A stretch of 64,000 nt of DNA from Leptospira sp. WS58.C1 (GTDB taxonomy: Bacteria; Spirochaetota; Leptospiria; Leptospirales; Leptospiraceae), in assembly GCF_040833995.1 (NCBI RefSeq), contig NZ_CP162137.1, positions 1,887,001-1,951,000 of the forward strand, in the 5' to 3' direction. A program made the position numbers and the translations under genes. Shown piece after piece: positions 40,496 to 49,211 of the stretch. The notes under the pieces were generated by a model. That model saw only the letters and a program-made list of their open reading frames with translations. It had not been told where the DNA came from and searched no databases. The stretch's first letter is position 1, and every line of letters begins with the position of its first letter.

Positions 40496-41866
40496 ATGAA
40501 CGCAAGAATTATTGTCTTAATATTAATTTATACATTATTTTCATCCGCATTATACGCGGAAAAAAAGAACTTAGAAGAGATCTTGGATGTTTTAGTAAAG
40601 GAACATCCTGAATCCAAGTCTTTGGCCGGACTTTCGCAGGCCCACAAATCCCATTCGGAAGGAACAGGTATATTACCGGATCCTAAAATAGGAGTTGCTT
40701 TCCGAAATTATCCCACCCGAGGAGGATACTCTACCTCCGATCGGGCATTGGACACTCCTACAATGACAGGGATAGAATTGTCCGTGTCCCAAGAGTTTCC
40801 TTTCCCGGGAAAATTGAGCACCGAAAAAAAGATCTCCAAACTCATGCAAACCGAGTCCAACTTTGCTTATATAGCTGGTGTAAATAGGATCTTAGGGGAT
40901 TTTTTTGTTCGATTAAACAAATACAAATATTCTGAAAAGAAGAAGGCGATCAATGAGAGAATATTAACTCTCCTTGGCGCTCAAAAGTCCATTAGTGAAA
41001 GTTCATATTCATACGGTGAGAACACTTTATCCGGCGTATTAAAGGCGACGGTTGCAAAAACGGAAGCGATCGAAAAAGAAACGGAATACTCGACTCAATT
41101 GAAAGATCTGAAGTCTCAACTCGAGTATTATCAGATCTCCAACAAGATTACCTTCTCCGATCTATATTCAATAGATCTGGATTCTTTTTTAGAAAAGAAA
41201 AATGAGGAGCTCTTAGCCTTAGTCGCTGCACAAACTTCATTGATCGAGGATTCGCCGGAATATAAAATACAAATGGAAGAAGAAAAACGATTAAAGGAGC
41301 AGGCAAAACTAACCAAGTATTCTCTGGCACCTCAAACCGAAGTCTTTTTTTCCTATATGAAACGTAGATCCCAAACTTTCGCTTTGGACCAAGGTCCCTT
41401 AAATTATGGGCTTATGGACACCACGGAATATAGGGGAGATCTTTTCAGTTTTGGAGTGAATATGAGAGTTCCGGTTTGGTCGGCTCTCAAATGGAATTCC
41501 ATAACGGGAGAGACGGAACATCTTGCAGAAGTAGGAAAAGACTCCGTCGAAAAAACAAGGGTCCAAATGATGTCGGAATTAAATCGGAATCTCGCCTATA
41601 TCAAAGGTGTTTCCGACCAAATACGGTTGGTAGAAAAAAGACTCATCCCTGAATTGGAAAAATCCGCAAGGGCCGGCTCCTTCCAATATACTTCCGGAAA
41701 AGTCAACTTGCAGGACACCCTTCTTGCCCAAACGGAAATACTAAATGCAAAAATACGTTTAGAAGATCTGAAAGAACGTAAAAACGAATCCATTCTCAAT
41801 ACTTTAAAACTCTTAAGTTTTATCTATAAAGACAATAAAACTCCGGAACATGACAAACATAACTGA
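40496..41866 (+). CDS. cusC: Outer-membrane efflux protein, TolC/CusC-like
   Basis: The 456-residue protein has a signal peptide (residues 1-20, ending LYAEKK). It is built of long amphipathic helices in two repeats, as expected for the TolC barrel-tunnel. TGIELSVSQEFPFPGKL near residue 90 is typical of heavy-metal OEPs (CzcC/CusC). A strong ribosome site TAGGAGGAAAT precedes ATG 40496. It forms the outer-membrane duct of the tripartite pump whose other parts are encoded at 42313 and 43420. Confidence 0.85.
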   Translation: MNARIIVLILIYTLFSSALYAEKKNLEEILDVLVKEHPESKSLAGLSQAHKSHSEGTGILPDPKIGVAFRNYPTRGGYSTSDRALDTPTMTGIELSVSQEFPFPGKLSTEKKISKLMQTESNFAYIAGVNRILGDFFVRLNKYKYSEKKKAINERILTLLGAQKSISESSYSYGENTLSGVLKATVAKTEAIEKETEYSTQLKDLKSQLEYYQISNKITFSDLYSIDLDSFLEKKNEELLALVAAQTSLIEDSPEYKIQMEEEKRLKEQAKLTKYSLAPQTEVFFSYMKRRSQTFALDQGPLNYGLMDTTEYRGDLFSFGVNMRVPVWSALKWNSITGETEHLAEVGKDSVEKTRVQMMSELNRNLAYIKGVSDQIRLVEKRLIPELEKSARAGSFQYTSGKVNLQDTLLAQTEILNAKIRLEDLKERKNESILNTLKLLSFIYKDNKTPEHDKHN

Positions 41867-41876
41867 GGACAACCCA

Positions 41877-42326
41877 ATGAATAAATTACATTATATATTT
41901 TTAATATCACTCCTGATCGCAGGTAATCTTTTCGCTCATGAAGGAAAAGAAACTTTCGTCCTAAGAGAAGTCGCCAAGATCCATTCTTCCATCTATTCGG
42001 AAACGGCAGGAAATTTGGATGTGCGAACATTAGTTGAACTTTTGAAGGAGGATGCAGACCATAAGAAGGATTCTGAAAAATTCAGAAAGGCGTTACCGAT
42101 TGCCGAAGAACTCGGAAAAACAACCGATCTATCCAAAAAAAGAGATTTATTCGAACGTTTATCCAAAGAGTTGGAATCCGTCGTGGGACATCACGATAAA
42201 TCCGGCGTTTCCGTTTTCTATTGTCCAATGCTTAAGAAAAAATGGTTGGCATCCGGAAAAGAGATCAAAAATCCATACGACTCTAAGATGAAAAAATGCG
42301 GAGAGATTATCTATGAAGCCAAATGA
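41877..42326 (+). CDS. Exported DUF3347-like protein of the Cus operon
   Basis: The 149-residue protein from ATG 41877 has a clean signal peptide (LISLLIAGNLFAHEG) and a helical middle. A C-terminal motif block follows: FYCPMLKKKWLASGKEIKNP, then a Lys-rich KKCGEI end. The CPM...W...NPY...M..CG pattern resembles the metal-linked domain DUF3347 found in CusB-type adaptors. Here it is a separate protein. The start is chosen for the signal peptide and GAGGA upstream, not the earlier ATG inside cusC. It overlaps cusB by 14 nt. A periplasmic Cu/Ag-binding role is inferred. Confidence 0.6.
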   Translation: MNKLHYIFLISLLIAGNLFAHEGKETFVLREVAKIHSSIYSETAGNLDVRTLVELLKEDADHKKDSEKFRKALPIAEELGKTTDLSKKRDLFERLSKELESVVGHHDKSGVSVFYCPMLKKKWLASGKEIKNPYDSKMKKCGEIIYEAK

Positions 42327-43407
42327 TCTTCTCGCAAAACATTCTTTTTGGTTGGGACGGATCGGAATACTTCTAGCCGTTCTGATGATAGCAGCTTTGG
42401 TAGCAAACTGTTCTTCTAAAAAAGACATCTATTATTGTCCGATGCATCCTCACTATACTTCGGATCGTCCAGGAACCTGTCCTATCTGCAATATGGATCT
42501 GGTCAAAAAGGAAGATCCATCCGAGCATAAGGATCATTCGAATTCGAACATTTCTTCGGAGGTAGTAGCCGGATCTAAAGAAGAAGATCATACTTCTCAT
42601 CTGCCCGAAACTTCTTCCGATAAAAATTCAAAAGATTTAATTCTTTCTTTCGAAAAACAACAATCGATCGGGATCAAAACCGAATTAGCGAGTAGAAGGA
42701 ACCTGATCAAAAAGATCAGCGCTTATTCTAGCGTTGCGTATGATCCGGAATTGTATTCTGCGCTGAGCGAATACAAAGAGGCGGTTCGTTCTTCCGAATT
42801 TCTTTCTCCTGAGATCATTCGAAATCTACAGCTAAGACTCAAACAATTGGGCTTAAGTCAGGATCAGATCCGAGTTTGGACATCCGGAGCTAGAGATCCG
42901 TCCGAGTTGATCTTGGGAGGAAAATCGGGTAGGGCACATATCTATTCTCAGATCTATGAATCCGATTTCACCACTGCCAAAGTCGGACTCCCTATCAAAT
43001 TTAAAACGGATGTATATCCTGAGAAAGAATTTATAGGAAAGATCAAAAGTATAGATGTAATCTTGGATAAAAACAATCGCACTCTTAGGCTTCGTAGTGA
43101 GGTTTCGGATCCAAGCCAACTTTTAAAACCGCAGATGTTCGGAGATGCAATGATAGAAGTTTCACTTCCGAAAGTTTTATCCGTTCCGACTTCTGCGATT
43201 TTGGATACCGGGAAACAAAAGATCGCTTATGTGCAAACTGCTCCAGATAAATTCCAAGCGGTTTCCGTCCAAACAGGTAAAAATATAGAACCCTGGGTGG
43301 AAATTTTATCCGGCGTCCAAGAAGGCCAAAGAGTGGTGACTGAGTCTACCTTCCTAATCGATTCGGAAGCGAAAATCAGATTCGGCTCCGAATCTCACGC
43401 TCATTAA
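42313..43407 (+). CDS. cusB: Periplasmic adaptor of heavy-metal efflux, CusB-like
   Basis: The 364-residue membrane-fusion protein has an N-terminal helix ending LVANCSSKK, which may be a spirochete lipobox (Cys33). A heavy-metal-binding segment YYCPMHPHYTS...GTCPICNMDL follows, as in CusB/CzcB-type adaptors, then a His/Glu-rich linker and the adaptor body. It lacks a long coiled-coil hairpin; the helical part is short (about 140-200). It links the pump CusA to CusC and may hand over metal. It overlaps the preceding gene by 14 nt and precedes cusA by 12 nt. Confidence 0.87.
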   Translation: MKPNDLLAKHSFWLGRIGILLAVLMIAALVANCSSKKDIYYCPMHPHYTSDRPGTCPICNMDLVKKEDPSEHKDHSNSNISSEVVAGSKEEDHTSHLPETSSDKNSKDLILSFEKQQSIGIKTELASRRNLIKKISAYSSVAYDPELYSALSEYKEAVRSSEFLSPEIIRNLQLRLKQLGLSQDQIRVWTSGARDPSELILGGKSGRAHIYSQIYESDFTTAKVGLPIKFKTDVYPEKEFIGKIKSIDVILDKNNRTLRLRSEVSDPSQLLKPQMFGDAMIEVSLPKVLSVPTSAILDTGKQKIAYVQTAPDKFQAVSVQTGKNIEPWVEILSGVQEGQRVVTESTFLIDSEAKIRFGSESHAH

Positions 43408-43419
43408 GGAAAGCTCTAT

Positions 43420-46400
43420 ATGATCCAATCTATCATTCGATTTTCCGCAGAAAATAAGTTTTTAGTTCTTCTGGTCACCCTTGCGATACTCATCGCATCT
43501 TATGTGTCTATGAAAACCATTCCTTTGGATGCGATCCCGGATCTATCCGATACCCAAGTGATCGTATATTCTCGTTGGGACAGAAGTCCGGATATCATGG
43601 AGGACCAGGTCACTTATCCGATCATCACGTCACTCTTAGGCGCTCCTAAGATCAAAGTGGTTCGTGGATTTTCGGATTTCGGTTTTTCCTATGTTTATGT
43701 GATTTTCCAGGATGGCACGGATATCTATTGGGCCAGATCCAGGGTTTTGGAATACCTTTCACGAATACAACCTTTACTTCCTTCAGGCGTAAAAACGGAA
43801 TTGGGTCCGGACGCAAGCGCAGTAGGATGGGTGTACCAATATGCATTGATAGACCAAACGGGAAACAATTCCTTGGTCGATTTAAGGACGTATCAGGATT
43901 TTCATCTGCGATATTTATTAAATTCGGTTCCTGGAGTTTCGGAAGTAGCAGGGATCGGAGGTTTCAAAAAACAATACCAAATCACGATCCATCCAAACGC
44001 TTTAAGATCATATAATGTGGATTTTGAAACGGTTATACAAAAGGTCCGAGAAAGTAACCAGGAAACCGGAGGACGCCTACTGGAAATCTCCGGCGCAGAG
44101 TATATGGTGAGAGGGAGAGGTTATCTTTCTTCTTTGACTGATATAGAAAATATTCCTCTTTCCACGGACATAAACGGAACTCCGGTGCTTCTAAAAAACG
44201 TGGCTTCCGTCCAATTCGGACCTGATATTCGTAGAGGGATTGTGGATCTAAACGGAGAAGGGGATGTAGTCGCAGGCACTATCGTCATGCGTCATGGAGA
44301 AAACGCATTATCGGTTATCGAAAGGGTCAAAATAAAGTTAGAAGAAATTAAAAAAAATCTACCGAAAGGTGCGGAGCTAATCACCACTTATGATCGATCC
44401 GAACTGATTGAACACGCAATCAGTAATTTGAAATTCAAATTGGTCGAAGAGATGATCATTGTCTCGATCGTGATCCTCATTTTTTTATGGCATTTCCCTT
44501 CTGCCATTATTCCGATCCTAACCATACCGATCTCGGTCATCATCGCGTTTATTCCGATGAATCTACTGGATATAAACGCCAATATAATGTCTTTAGCCGG
44601 TATGGCAATTTCTATCGGGGTATTAGTGGATGGGGCGATCGTAGAAGTAGAAAACGCATACAAAAAATTGGAAGAATGGGAATCAGGCGGGAGAATAGGA
44701 GATTATCACAAAGTCAGATTGGAAGCACTACTCGAAGTGGGACCTTCCGTATTCTTCTCATTACTGGTGATTGCTGTCGCCTTCTTCCCGATCTTCACAC
44801 TTGTAGACCAAGAAGGAAGATTGTTTCGTCCGTTAGCTTATTCTAAAAATATTGCGATGGCTGTTGCTGCATTCTTGGCAATCACGTTGGATCCCGCAGT
44901 TAGAATGTTATTCACGAGAATGGAGCCTTTCCAATTTAAGAATGCACTTCTTTCTAAGATTGCGACTACTATGTTTGTCGGAAAATATTATCCGGAAGAA
45001 AAACATCCGGTTAGTAAGATCCTATTCAGATTTTACGAACCAGCTTGCCGTTATGTTCTTCACCGACCTAAAACGATCATAGCTTCCGCGTTCACTTTAG
45101 TGATCCTGACCATTCCTGTATATTTTAGTTTGGGCTCGGAATTTATGCCCCAGCTGTATGAGGAATCCTTTCTATACATGCCGACTACCTTGCCAGGGAT
45201 ATCGGTAGCGGAAGCGGAAAAACTCATGATCGCTATGGATAAAAAACTGAAAAGTTTTCCGGAAGTGAAACGAGTTTTTGGAAAAGCGGGACGTTCCGAT
45301 ACAGCTACAGATCCCGCACCATTCTCCATGATGGAAACTGTGATCCTTTTGAAACCGCAAGATGAATGGAGAAAGGCAGACAGATTCTATTCCAATTGGC
45401 CAAGGATCTTCCAATATCCGTTTCTTCCTTTTGTATCGGAAAGACTGACCAAGGATGAGTTAGTAGAGAAGATGAACAAGGAAATGCAATTTCCGGGGGC
45501 CACAAATGCCTGGACCATGCCGATCAAAACTCGGATCGATATGCTCAGTACCGGAATGAGGACACCGATCGGAATTAAGATTTTAGGTTCTTCTCTGGAG
45601 GAAATAGAATCCATAGGGATCAAAATAGAAGCACTTCTAAAAACGGATAAAAACGTCAGAAGCGTATTTGCGGAAAGAACCGCTGGCGGTTATTTCCTAG
45701 ATCTAAATTTAAGAAGAGAAAAATTAGCAAGATATAATATTTCCGTAGAGACCGCTCAACAGATCATTGTGGCAGCCATCGGAGGAGAACAGATCACTCA
45801 AACGGTCGAAGGACGAGAACGTTTTTCCGTAAATGTTCGCTATCCACGGGAGTTACGAGATTCTTTGGATAAGATCAAAACTATCCTAGTTCCCACAAAA
45901 GAATTCGGCCATATTCCGATCTCTGAAATTGCAAGTATTGGAGCAAAAACCGGTCCTTCCATGATCCGGGATGAGAACGGGTTTTTGGCAGGTTACGTGT
46001 ATGTGGATCCTTCAACTTCCGATATAGGCGGTTTTGTGGATCAAGCAAAAAAGAAAGTTTCAGATTCGATCATTCTTCCTCCCGGATATTCCATAGTTTG
46101 GAGTGGTCAATATGAGAATATGATACGGGTTAGAGAACGAATGATGTATATTCTTCCCTTAACGATCTTTATTATATTTTTATTATTGTACTTCAATACA
46201 AAATCCTATATAAAAACGCTGATCGTACTGCTTGCAGTCCCTTTTTCTTTGATAGGTGCTATAGGACTTTTGTATATACTGGATTACCAGATCTCGGTTG
46301 CAGTTTGGGTAGGAATGATAGCGCTCATGGGGCTGGATGCGGAGACAGGTGTGTTTATGCTCTTATATCTGGATCTTTCCTACGAGGACGCTAAGAAAAA

Positions 46401-46707
46401 AGGAAAACTTAGGACCAAAGAAGATCTGATAGAAGCGATCATCCATGGAGCGGTTCATAGGATTCGTCCTAAGATCATGACTGTACTCGCAGCTATGATG
46501 GGACTTCTCCCGATCATGTGGTCTATGAGCACAGGTTCCGACGTAATGAAAAGGATTGCGGCTCCCATGGTGGGGGGACTTGTGACCAGTTTTATTCTGG
46601 AACTTTTAGTATATCCTCCTATATACATGCTCTGGAAAGAGGGAAAACTGGAAAATATCCTTCCGAGCTTTCCTTTAGTTAAGAAAAGAAGAACGAAATC
46701 AATTTAA
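43420..46707 (+). CDS. cusA: Heavy-metal efflux RND pump, CusA-like (Cu/Ag class)
   Basis: The 1095-residue HME-RND pump has the CusA/CzcA start IPLDAIPDLSDTQVIV and GPDASAVGWVYQYAL. TM4 reads GVLVDGAIVEVENAYKKLE, the heavy-metal-type proton relay, and LDAETGVFML appears in the late helices. Met residues sit where CusA binds Cu(I)/Ag(I): LYMPTTLPG, FSMMETVI and RIDMLSTGM. That favours copper or silver over zinc/cobalt/cadmium (family knowledge recalled, not computed). It is the proton-driven pump of the cusC-DUF-cusB-cusA run. Confidence 0.9.
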   Translation: MIQSIIRFSAENKFLVLLVTLAILIASYVSMKTIPLDAIPDLSDTQVIVYSRWDRSPDIMEDQVTYPIITSLLGAPKIKVVRGFSDFGFSYVYVIFQDGTDIYWARSRVLEYLSRIQPLLPSGVKTELGPDASAVGWVYQYALIDQTGNNSLVDLRTYQDFHLRYLLNSVPGVSEVAGIGGFKKQYQITIHPNALRSYNVDFETVIQKVRESNQETGGRLLEISGAEYMVRGRGYLSSLTDIENIPLSTDINGTPVLLKNVASVQFGPDIRRGIVDLNGEGDVVAGTIVMRHGENALSVIERVKIKLEEIKKNLPKGAELITTYDRSELIEHAISNLKFKLVEEMIIVSIVILIFLWHFPSAIIPILTIPISVIIAFIPMNLLDINANIMSLAGMAISIGVLVDGAIVEVENAYKKLEEWESGGRIGDYHKVRLEALLEVGPSVFFSLLVIAVAFFPIFTLVDQEGRLFRPLAYSKNIAMAVAAFLAITLDPAVRMLFTRMEPFQFKNALLSKIATTMFVGKYYPEEKHPVSKILFRFYEPACRYVLHRPKTIIASAFTLVILTIPVYFSLGSEFMPQLYEESFLYMPTTLPGISVAEAEKLMIAMDKKLKSFPEVKRVFGKAGRSDTATDPAPFSMMETVILLKPQDEWRKADRFYSNWPRIFQYPFLPFVSERLTKDELVEKMNKEMQFPGATNAWTMPIKTRIDMLSTGMRTPIGIKILGSSLEEIESIGIKIEALLKTDKNVRSVFAERTAGGYFLDLNLRREKLARYNISVETAQQIIVAAIGGEQITQTVEGRERFSVNVRYPRELRDSLDKIKTILVPTKEFGHIPISEIASIGAKTGPSMIRDENGFLAGYVYVDPSTSDIGGFVDQAKKKVSDSIILPPGYSIVWSGQYENMIRVRERMMYILPLTIFIIFLLLYFNTKSYIKTLIVLLAVPFSLIGAIGLLYILDYQISVAVWVGMIALMGLDAETGVFMLLYLDLSYEDAKKKGKLRTKEDLIEAIIHGAVHRIRPKIMTVLAAMMGLLPIMWSMSTGSDVMKRIAAPMVGGLVTSFILELLVYPPIYMLWKEGKLENILPSFPLVKKRRTKSI

Positions 46708-46724
46708 ATAATAAGGAATACAAT

Positions 46725-46988
46725 ATGAACAACACTACAAAAAAACTGATCATCGGAGCGGCAATCTCCGGACTATTTCTATCGGGAGAAGTATTTTCCG
46801 AAAAACAGGAGGGCGGTACGGATAACACAAAAGGAGAATGTCACGGGGTCAATTCCTGCAAAGGAAAAAGCGACTGCCATACAAACGGGAACTCTTGCTC
46901 AGGACAAAACTCCTGCAAAGGGAAGGGCTGGATCTCCTTAACGAAAAAGGAATGCGATGCAAAAAAGGGGACCTTCAAAAAGTCTTAA
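46725..46988 (+). CDS. Six-cysteine exported peptide, bufferin-like (tentative)
   Basis: The 87-residue product has a signal peptide (about 1-26, ending GEVFSE). A short Cys-rich core follows with C-x5-C-x5-C-x6-C-x5-C spacing (HGVNSCKGK, SDCHTNGNSC, SGQNSCKGKGW) and a sixth Cys near the end. The (N)SCKGK(S/G) units look like a repeated metal-binding motif. It follows cusA by 17 nt. I think it resembles the 6/12-Cys bufferins, copper-binding peptides modified by MNIO enzymes, but no MNIO or partner gene is nearby, so this is tentative. Confidence 0.5.
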   Translation: MNNTTKKLIIGAAISGLFLSGEVFSEKQEGGTDNTKGECHGVNSCKGKSDCHTNGNSCSGQNSCKGKGWISLTKKECDAKKGTFKKS

Positions 46989-47049
46989 TCCTTTGATAAA
47001 AATCACTTCGCATTTCATAAGATGTTAAGACAATTCAATCAATTTAATA

Positions 47050-47098
47050 TTGACTATAGGACACAGTGCCCGTAAACTTAGCGGGCGCACATTAGGAG
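47050..47098 (+). promoter_or_regulatory. Candidate promoter with overlapping dyad
   Basis: TTGACT (47050-47055), a 17-nt spacer and TAAACT (47073-47078) make a sigma-70-like promoter. GTGCCCG (47066-47072) pairs with CGGGCGC (47082-47088, one G-U) around the -10 region and could be an operator or an attenuator-like hairpin. TAGGAG of the ribosome site follows at 47093-47098. Confidence 0.4.
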
Positions 47099-47103
47099 TT
47101 TGT

Positions 47104-47412
47104 ATGAAAAAAACTTTAGCAACCATTTTATTTTCCCTTATCCTGGCAGGTAATGCTTATGCATTCACCGAACTGGACAACCTACTCATCGCGGAAGCAA
47201 CCACTCCGGATCTAAAAAAGATCGCCAAAGAATATTTTAGTAAAAAAGCCAAAGACCATAAGGACTTGGCGGATAAATATAAATCCTTGGCTGGCCAATC
47301 TCACGGCGGAAAGGCAACCGCTGATGCAGCTGAGAAGGAAAAATATAAAAAATTAGCCGATCATTGTGAAAAAGAAGCAGCTGCTTACAAAGCACAAGCG
47401 GATAAATTCTAA
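47104..47412 (+). CDS. Small exported helical protein
   Basis: The 102-residue protein from ATG 47104 has a clear signal peptide (MKKTLATILFSLILAGNAYA) and a Lys/Ala-rich helical body (about 35-100) containing one Cys (ADHCEKEAAAYK). The start is chosen for TAGGAG at 47093 and the signal peptide. It follows the six-Cys peptide by 115 nt and has its own candidate promoter, so it may not belong to the Cus operon. I do not recognise a family. It may be a periplasmic stress protein, but that is a guess. Confidence 0.7.
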   Translation: MKKTLATILFSLILAGNAYAFTELDNLLIAEATTPDLKKIAKEYFSKKAKDHKDLADKYKSLAGQSHGGKATADAAEKEKYKKLADHCEKEAAAYKAQADKF

Positions 47413-47437
47413 ACTTAACAGTTTACACTTTTATAAT

Positions 47438-47462
47438 AAAAAACCCGTCCTCTCGGACGGGT
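47438..47462 (-). terminator. Intrinsic terminator of flaB2 (possibly bidirectional)
   Basis: ACCCGTCC (47443-47450) and GGACGGGT (47455-47462) form a perfect 8-bp stem with a 4-nt loop. On the minus strand it is followed by TTTTTATT, giving a strong terminator 30 nt after the flaB2 stop. It also lies 26 nt after the stop of the gene at 47104 on the plus strand. Confidence 0.88.
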
Positions 47463-47491
47463 CTCTTCGAATTTTCAGAAAATCTATTTTC

Positions 47492-48343
47492 TCATCCGAA
47501 TCTTTCACTCAGAAGTTTTACCACTTGTTCCGGTCTCATGTTTGCCTGAGCAAGCATTGCAACCCCACTTTTGGTCAAGATCTGATTTTTGGTGTAGTCC
47601 ACGATATGTTCTGCCATATCCGCGTCCCTTACTCGGCTTTCCGCAGACACCATATTAATATAGTTTGCTTGTAGGCCTTCTGCCGTGATTTCCAAACGGT
47701 TATAATAAGCTCCTAAGTCGGACCTTTGTTTATTCACCTTTTGGATCGCGTTATCCAGAATACCGATCATCGTGTTGGAAGAAGCGGGAGTAGACAAAGT
47801 CTGCTTTTTCCCGTTGGTCTCCAATTGAAGAGCACCGGCATTCATGGCATCCACGAAAATTTCCAGCTTCTCGTTTTGATTCGGTCCCACATGCAACTGG
47901 ATCGGATTTTTAGAATCCTTAGAGTAGGCTCCACTCAAAGGTCGAATTTTGTTGAACTCGGCGGTTTTACCTAAGCGGTCCACTTCTTCGATGAGTTGAT
48001 CTACTTCCAGTTGAACGAGTTTACGATCATCGTCCGAGTAAATCCCGTTGGAAGTTTGGATGGATAATTCTCGGAGTCTTTGGAGAATATTATTCACTTG
48101 CTCCAGATTCCCTTCGGTAACCTGAATGAATGAAACTCCATCCATTACGTTTCTTTCTGCTTGAGCAAGACCACGGATCTGGGTGCGCATCCTTTCGGAA
48201 ACGGCAAATCCCAATGCATCATCTCCGGCACGATTGATCCTCATACCGGTGGATAGTTTTTCTGTGGTTTTGTCCAGCTCGTGATTGACTGTCTTCAGTA
48301 CGTTATTCGTACGAAGAGCGCTGATGTTGTGATTGATAATCAT
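47492..48343 (-). CDS. flaB2: Flagellin FlaB, periplasmic flagellum core (second copy)
   Basis: This 283-residue FlaB paralogue has the same [10 protein letters not shown] start and conserved N-terminal [20 protein letters not shown] and C-terminal AESRVRDADMAEHI helices. It is clearly diverged from the first copy in the middle and carries a RFG tail. ATG 48343 has GGGAGG 6 nt upstream; two TTG codons just before it are not preferred. It is in the opposite direction to the first flaB, about 13 kb away. The symbol number is mine. Confidence 0.93.
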   Translation of the reverse strand: MIINHNISALRTNNVLKTVNHELDKTTEKLSTGMRINRAGDDALGFAVSERMRTQIRGLAQAERNVMDGVSFIQVTEGNLEQVNNILQRLRELSIQTSNGIYSDDDRKLVQLEVDQLIEEVDRLGKTAEFNKIRPLSGAYSKDSKNPIQLHVGPNQNEKLEIFVDAMNAGALQLETNGKKQTLSTPASSNTMIGILDNAIQKVNKQRSDLGAYYNRLEITAEGLQANYINMVSAESRVRDADMAEHIVDYTKNQILTKSGVAMLAQANMRPEQVVKLLSERFG

Positions 48344-48653
48344 CAACAACCTCCCTGTAGCTAGAGTTCGGATCCGTCCGAACTATTAGGCCGGGCTTTT
48401 AGGAGGAGAGAGCCTCCCGGGCAACCCGGATATCCACTGCGAATTTCACTCCCTTATTTTTATGGGGAGATTTTTTTTACGATTTTTCCTAAAGACTAAA
48501 GTCGCAAACGACGATAATCCAAAAGAGGGAAAATCTGCCCTTATTCTATCATCCACGTTGACCATTTCGCAACTTTTTTTCCGTTAAAACCGCTTTTCTT
48601 GCGGGAATTTTCCGAAGTTTTTCGAATTCTGTCCCCTAAATTCAGGCTGAATC
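48344..48653. other. Divergent leader region of flaB2 and the adenosyltransferase gene
   Basis: The 310-nt region has no ORF. On the flaB2 side it holds a CsrA-like hairpin (48365-48384), a GGAGG/CCTCC hairpin and CCGGG/CCCGG segments, so the flaB2 leader is strongly structured. The rest is AT-rich with a T run near 48470 and another near 48570. I do not see a clear sigma-28 promoter. TTGACC at 48558-48563 is a possible -35 for the gene at 48654, but without a matching -10. Confidence 0.5.
48365..48384 (-). promoter_or_regulatory. flaB2 leader hairpin exposing ACGGAU (CsrA-like site)
   Basis: On the minus strand AGTTCGGA pairs perfectly with TCCGAACT around CGGA, so the RNA loop with its closing pair reads A-CGGA-U, a close fit to the ARGGAU hexaloop preferred by CsrA. 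It ends 9 nt before the GGGAGG Shine-Dalgarno, which could be a second contact as in other CsrA-blocked leaders. The role is inferred. Confidence 0.5.
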
Positions 48654-49211
48654 ATGAAAATTTACACCAAAAAGGGCGACTCCGGCACCACATCCTTGGC
48701 TTCCGGAACCAGGGTTTCTAAAGCTGATCCTAGGGTAGAGTTGTATGGGACCGCAGACGAATTGAATTCCGCAATCGGAGTCTCAATTTCTTTCCTAACA
48801 AAAAATTCCAAACTAAAGGACTCACTCGAAAGGATCCAAAATTTACTGTTTGAATTGGGTTCAGAACTCGCAGGTTATAAGAAGAAGGACGATTCTTCCT
48901 GTATCTTAGAAGAGGATATTTCCCAACTAGAAAAAGAAATAGATCTCTGGCAAGATTCACTTCTTCCTTTGAAAAATTTTATCCTACCTGGCGGATCCTC
49001 CGCTTCTTCTTTTTTGCATGTGGCCAGAACACTGGCAAGAAGGTTAGAAAGAGAAATGGTCCGTTATAAGGAAGAAGGCCACGAAATCTTTGCAGAAAAT
49101 CTTACATTTATGAATAGACTTTCTGACCATCTATTCGTTGCCGCAAGATACGCTAATTTTGAATCCAAGATCCCGGAACCGGAATGGAAATCCAGAGCCA
49201 AAGGCAAATAA
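48654..49211 (+). CDS. PduO-type ATP:cob(I)alamin adenosyltransferase
   Basis: The 185-residue protein makes adenosylcobalamin. It begins KIYTKKGDSGTTSL and has the family's ATP/cobalamin motifs: RVELYGTADELNSAIG, FILPGGSSASSFLHVARTLARRLER (two blocks) and FMNRLSDHLFVAARYAN. The start is ATG 48654. It is divergent from flaB2 and overlaps the next gene by 28 nt, so the two are likely translated together. Confidence 0.92.
   Translation: MKIYTKKGDSGTTSLASGTRVSKADPRVELYGTADELNSAIGVSISFLTKNSKLKDSLERIQNLLFELGSELAGYKKKDDSSCILEEDISQLEKEIDLWQDSLLPLKNFILPGGSSASSFLHVARTLARRLEREMVRYKEEGHEIFAENLTFMNRLSDHLFVAARYANFESKIPEPEWKSRAKGK

Noticed and set aside
48400..48560. Sigma-28 promoter for flaB2
   Set aside because: No TAAA-15-GCCGATAA-like match was seen on the minus strand of the leader.
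48344..48653. Cobalamin riboswitch before the adenosyltransferase gene
   Set aside because: I see no B12-box-like conserved core on the plus strand; the structured part belongs to the flaB2 leader on the other strand.
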